Shown here: in pieces, positions 60,817 to 64,000 of the stretch | How the letters are laid out: each line of letters starts with the position of its first letter | Numbering within the stretch: position 1 is the stretch's first letter | Source: Pseudomonadales bacterium | GTDB lineage: Bacteria; Pseudomonadota; Gammaproteobacteria; Pseudomonadales; Azotimanducaceae | Direction of reading: 5' to 3' | Assembly (NCBI GenBank): GCA_022827245.1 | Contig: JAJDTI010000186.1 | Span: 1 to 64,000, forward strand | DNA length: 64,000 bases | Made by a program: the position numbers and the translations under genes | Notes under the pieces: model-generated | Seen by the model: the letters and a program-made list of their open reading frames with translations, nothing else | The model's database searches: none | Told to the model about the DNA's origin: nothing

Positions 60817-63417
60817 TCAATCGGTGTCGAAGGTCAACTCCAGGCCGATCTGCCGCGGTGCGTCCCGGGTAAACACCGGCAGCCCACCGGTCGGTTGCTG
60901 GTTGTAGATGATCGCGTCTTCATTCAGGAGATTGCGTCCGAAGAGAAAGACGCCGAATCGCTCGCGCTGAAACCCGAACCGGGCACGCAGCAGACTCCTC
61001 GGGTCACCCCGAACCGCGTTGGCCCCGAATTGTCCCCACTGGCCGTCGAGATGGTTGAGCGTGACGTTGAAGTGCCCCTGCCAGCCGGCGCCAACGGACC
61101 AGACGTAGTTGACGGCGGCCGTCACGTTCCATGGGGGTACGAACGGCAGACGCTGGCCGGACTCGGCGCCTATCGACTCGGGCGTGAACGGCGGCGTCAG
61201 GGTCGCGGCGACGATGGGGACGACGTTCGAGAATTCCGAACTGTTCCAGTTTCCGTTCAGGCTGAGGGTCAGCCCGTCGATGGCCGCCGGCCGATACTGC
61301 AGGCCAAAATCGAAGCCGTACAGCTCTGAATCACCGACGTTGTAGGCCTGAAACAGACCGCCGATCGCCAAATGCTGCGGCGTGCGTTTCCAGTCCTGCC
61401 AGTAGAAAGCCGCATCGATGAACAACCGCCCGTTCAGTAGCGTGTGTTTGGCTCCGACCTCGTAGCTCAGGACCTCGTCGGTTTCCTGTACCAACTCGCA
61501 CTGACCCTCAATCAACAGGAGATTGTGGATAGGGCAGTAGATCTGGGAGTTGAAATACCCCGAACGAAAGCCCTCCGCGACGTTCAGGTAGTAGTGGGAA
61601 GTCTCTCCGGGGAACCAGCTCAGGTTGAAGCGAAAGTTAACCGTATCGAAGCTCTGACCATCCGTGAAGCCGGCCGCCTCAACCGAGTCGCCTTCGAGAT
61701 CTTCTTCGGAATAGCGGATTCCCACGGTCGGGATCAGTTGACCGTCCAACAGTTCATACGACAGTTCGCCGAACAATGCGAGGGAGTTGCGCTCGTCCAG
61801 CTCCACGTCGCTGGCGTTGACGAAAAACGGCGGGATTTCAGGGTCCCAAACCACGTCTGACACATACTCGTCCTCGGTGTCGGTCACGAATATCCCGGCG
61901 ACCCACTGCAGCGGTCCATCGCCTTTGGACACGAGCCTCGTTTCGTTACTCCAGGTCTTGATGGAGCTTCCACCGAACGCGGTCACCTTGGTCAGGGGCG
62001 GCAACTCGAGAAAGAGACGCGTTTCGTCTCCCGGCTTCGTGTGGGCGACATTGGACACCAGGTCGGCAAAGCGCCAGCCGCTGTATTGCACTGTGGCCGA
62101 ATAGACGGTCAGGTCGACATTGCCGAAATCACCGGTGTCGGAGAGGGAGATCGTCTCGCCCGGGTACAGCCCCGAAAGAAGGGTTCCCCCGCCGTCCTGG
62201 TCCGCCCGGTTGTGGGAATAGTGCAACTTGATTCGCCAGTCGTCTGTCGGTTCCCACAGCAGTAGCGCGCGGACATCCGCCAGTTCGCCGTCGTTGAAAT
62301 CCTCCACTCCCGCCGGGCCGTCCGCCCAGCCGGCGAGTCTCTCCATGCTTCCCGTAACGCGCATTGCAAGCCGGTCGTCAATCAGCGGGACGTTCACGAG
62401 GACATCGCCGTATCGGCCGTCACCGCCGTCCTCTGTCGTCGAATAACCCACTCGCACACCTGCCTGAAACTCGTTGAAAGCGGGCGGATTGGGAACGTAG
62501 CGAATGACGCCCCCCATGGCGCCATTGCCATACAGCGTGTTCTGTGGTCCACGGAGAATCTCGACCTGGCGCATGTCGTAGACACGTCCGAGCGGCGCGT
62601 ACAGCGTCCCGAACAGCGGGGTGTCATCGACGTAATACCCAACCATCGGACTGCCTGCTCCCTGGTACAGGCCACGGATCTGGAAATACCGCTGGCCCAC
62701 GGCCAGGCTCAGGCCTTCCGATGCCCCCGGGACGAAACTGATCAGTTCGCCGATGTCGCGGAGGCTCGAGTCGATCAGCGTGGACTCATCGAGAAGCTGC
62801 AGCGACAACGGCACGTCCAGCAACCTCTGGTCGCTGCGCTTCGTCGCGGTCACGATCACCTCTTCCAATATGGGCTGGTCCATGGGCTGGTCCGCCTCTT
62901 CCGCCGCCGCGGCGCCGACAGAAAGCAGGGCCATCAACGCGATGCCGATCCGGGCCAAGGGAGTTTCAGCCCCTCTTGGCTCGTCTTGTCTTCCTGGCTT
63001 GGTCTGGTTTTGCATGGTAATGGTCCCCTCGGCAATCACACTCGGCGCTTCCCGGAGCGTGACCGTGTTCGCGTTCAGGTACTCATACGTCAAATCGGTA
63101 TCAGCGAGCAGTTGAGCGAGGACGTCCTGCGGTGTTTCTCCACTACCTCCCGCACTGTCGATACCCTCCGTCAACCTCGACGGGTATATCAGTTGCAGTC
63201 CCGCCTGCTCCGCGAACTCTGTCAGCGCTTCCGTCAGCGGCTGCGGTGAGATCGACAGCCCTCCGGGCTTGCCGTCGGCCTGCACAAGTGCCGACGTGAG
63301 GAAGATCGTCAGGATCCCCGCGAACCGCCTCCATGAGGTATGACTGTCCAGGAGGCCGATCGGGACCTCATGGCGCCGGTCAGCGCAAGCGAGGTCGGAC
63401 AAGGCTGGGGTCCGCAA
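60817..63417 (-). CDS. TonB-dependent receptor with N-terminal STN signalling domain
   Basis: An 866-residue outer-membrane receptor. TTG 63417 is the likely start, with GGAGGA 6 bases upstream; a first signal sequence (FAGILTIFLTSALVQA) follows. The STN domain (about 50-125; LTEALTEFAEQAGLQLIYPS) talks to FecR. A second signal-like stretch (IGIALMALLSVGAAAAEE) after Met135 precedes the TonB box/plug (EEVIVTATKR, VEILRGPQNTLYGNGAMGG) and the 22-strand barrel. The usual terminal Phe is replaced: it ends LELTFDTD. It probably imports a hydrophobic or chelated ligand. It follows fecR by 29 bases. Confidence 0.85.
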   Translation of the reverse strand: MRTPALSDLACADRRHEVPIGLLDSHTSWRRFAGILTIFLTSALVQADGKPGGLSISPQPLTEALTEFAEQAGLQLIYPSRLTEGIDSAGGSGETPQDVLAQLLADTDLTYEYLNANTVTLREAPSVIAEGTITMQNQTKPGRQDEPRGAETPLARIGIALMALLSVGAAAAEEADQPMDQPILEEVIVTATKRSDQRLLDVPLSLQLLDESTLIDSSLRDIGELISFVPGASEGLSLAVGQRYFQIRGLYQGAGSPMVGYYVDDTPLFGTLYAPLGRVYDMRQVEILRGPQNTLYGNGAMGGVIRYVPNPPAFNEFQAGVRVGYSTTEDGGDGRYGDVLVNVPLIDDRLAMRVTGSMERLAGWADGPAGVEDFNDGELADVRALLLWEPTDDWRIKLHYSHNRADQDGGGTLLSGLYPGETISLSDTGDFGNVDLTVYSATVQYSGWRFADLVSNVAHTKPGDETRLFLELPPLTKVTAFGGSSIKTWSNETRLVSKGDGPLQWVAGIFVTDTEDEYVSDVVWDPEIPPFFVNASDVELDERNSLALFGELSYELLDGQLIPTVGIRYSEEDLEGDSVEAAGFTDGQSFDTVNFRFNLSWFPGETSHYYLNVAEGFRSGYFNSQIYCPIHNLLLIEGQCELVQETDEVLSYEVGAKHTLLNGRLFIDAAFYWQDWKRTPQHLAIGGLFQAYNVGDSELYGFDFGLQYRPAAIDGLTLSLNGNWNSSEFSNVVPIVAATLTPPFTPESIGAESGQRLPFVPPWNVTAAVNYVWSVGAGWQGHFNVTLNHLDGQWGQFGANAVRGDPRSLLRARFGFQRERFGVFLFGRNLLNEDAIIYNQQPTGGLPVFTRDAPRQIGLELTFDTD

Positions 63418-63446
63418 TCCGCTTCCTCCGCCGGAACGACACCGAA

Positions 63447-64000
63447 TCAGCGGGAGATCACGCGTTCGTTGCCTGCTCGGTGCACTCGCACCGCCTCTGC
63501 CTGCCGCAGGTACTCCAGCAGGTCTTCCTGGCTGTGGGGTTCGAAAACGCCGTTCAGCTTCAACGCGGCCAGCTCCGGGTCGTCGACCCGCAACTGGCTG
63601 GCACTGTAGCGATTGAACTGTGCGACCACGTCGCGAAGTGCCGTGTTCTCGAAGGTGATGCGACGGGCGGTCCACTCGGCGGCCCTGTCCGCCGGCACCT
63701 GCTTTACCGGCACCACCGGTTCGTTCGGCCGGATGTGGATCTGCTGGCCCTCGGTCAGCTCGACTTCGGCAGGTTCCCCCGCCCGGCTGTCGTCGGTGGC
63801 AGCGACGGCCAGTGCACCGGTCAATCCGGGCGCGCGAACCGCGACCCGCCCCTCGAGAACCGTGACGGTCGCCTCCACATCACTCTTCTTGTAGACGTTG
63901 AAGCTCGTGCCGAGAACGCGGACTTCGGTCGCACCTGCCGTGACGATAAACGGCCGCGATTCGTCGCGCCCGACGTCGAACAGCGCTTCTCCATCGATCA
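63447..64000 (-). CDS. FecR-like transmembrane anti-sigma sensor (C-terminal part)
   Basis: At least 184 codons, open at the window edge. FIVTAGATEVRVLGTSFNVY is the periplasmic FecR domain signature; TVLEGRVAV follows. The C-terminal part (about the last 60 residues, ITFENTALRDVVAQFNRYS) is the DUF4974/secretin-TonB-like domain that contacts the receptor's STN domain. The cognate ECF sigma factor would lie just outside. It relays ligand binding at the receptor to transcription. Confidence 0.9.
   Translation of the reverse strand, partial: IDGEALFDVGRDESRPFIVTAGATEVRVLGTSFNVYKKSDVEATVTVLEGRVAVRAPGLTGALAVAATDDSRAGEPAEVELTEGQQIHIRPNEPVVPVKQVPADRAAEWTARRITFENTALRDVVAQFNRYSASQLRVDDPELAALKLNGVFEPHSQEDLLEYLRQAEAVRVHRAGNERVISR

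Noticed and set aside
1-64000. tRNA, rRNA or riboswitch genes
   Set aside because: No cloverleaf-like, rRNA-like or known riboswitch sequence was recognised by reading; a dedicated scan (tRNAscan-SE, Infernal) was not possible.

Overview
The window is one contiguous piece of a high-GC, gene-dense genome of a Gram-negative bacterium. It carries a TonB-dependent receptor with a FecR regulator, an autotransporter with a C-terminal beta-barrel, two lipoprotein hydrolases, a Coq4-type ubiquinone protein and a small SutA-like protein. Together these point to Pseudomonadota, most likely a gammaproteobacterium; this placement is an inference from gene content only. No rRNA, tRNA or CRISPR array was recognised, and no transposase gene is present.

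Layout. 1-861 is the end of valS. 907-7425 is a giant repeat autotransporter with its own promoter. 7669-11129 is a minus-strand operon (serine hydrolase lipoprotein, phytanoyl-CoA-dioxygenase-like enzyme, amidohydrolase). 11235-13689 is a translationally coupled methyltransferase, TPR-like protein and HpcH/HpaI aldolase. 13699-19673 holds an alpha/beta hydrolase, a broken flavin monooxygenase remnant, an azoreductase, two oxidoreductases and a second amidohydrolase. 19769-21562 is an intact AAA ATPase with an internally deleted TOPRIM-like partner, a decayed two-gene system of the kind often linked to phage defence. 21629-25363 has a serine hydrolase and two 86%-identical SDR genes flanking a tyrosine phosphatase. 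25436-25784 is a VapB-like antitoxin with only a 12-codon stub of its PIN toxin.

25808-34935 alternates dehydrogenases, luciferase-like oxidoreductases, a Baeyer-Villiger-type monooxygenase, an NCS2 permease fused to an RsbW-like domain and a CmcJ-family oxidoreductase. 35023-41306 is a complete NAD-dependent formate dehydrogenase operon (fdsG-fdsB-fdsA-fdhD-mobA). 41385-42737 is a lipoprotein sulfatase. 42854-48985 is a six-gene minus-strand directon running from a SulP anion transporter through GST, CoA-transferase, P450 and carbonic anhydrase to Coq4. 49330-55159 holds a small SutA-like protein, three crotonases, two thioredoxin-fold isomerase-like proteins, a phosphotriesterase-like hydrolase and a luciferase-like oxidoreductase. 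55225-64000 is a minus-strand block: FecR, TonB receptor, medium-chain reductase, two PhyH oxygenases, a SnoaL-like protein and a Baeyer-Villiger-type monooxygenase, which reads as an uptake-and-oxidation module for a hydrophobic substrate.

The overall theme is oxidative degradation of lipid-, terpenoid- or sterol-like compounds: three PhyH enzymes plus CmcJ, three flavin monooxygenases, three luciferase-like oxidoreductases, a P450, a CoA-transferase and crotonases. The most unusual structural signal is a family of GTAG-type REP hairpins. In most copies the TAG of the GTAG guide is the stop codon of the neighbouring gene, and the stems show compensatory changes.
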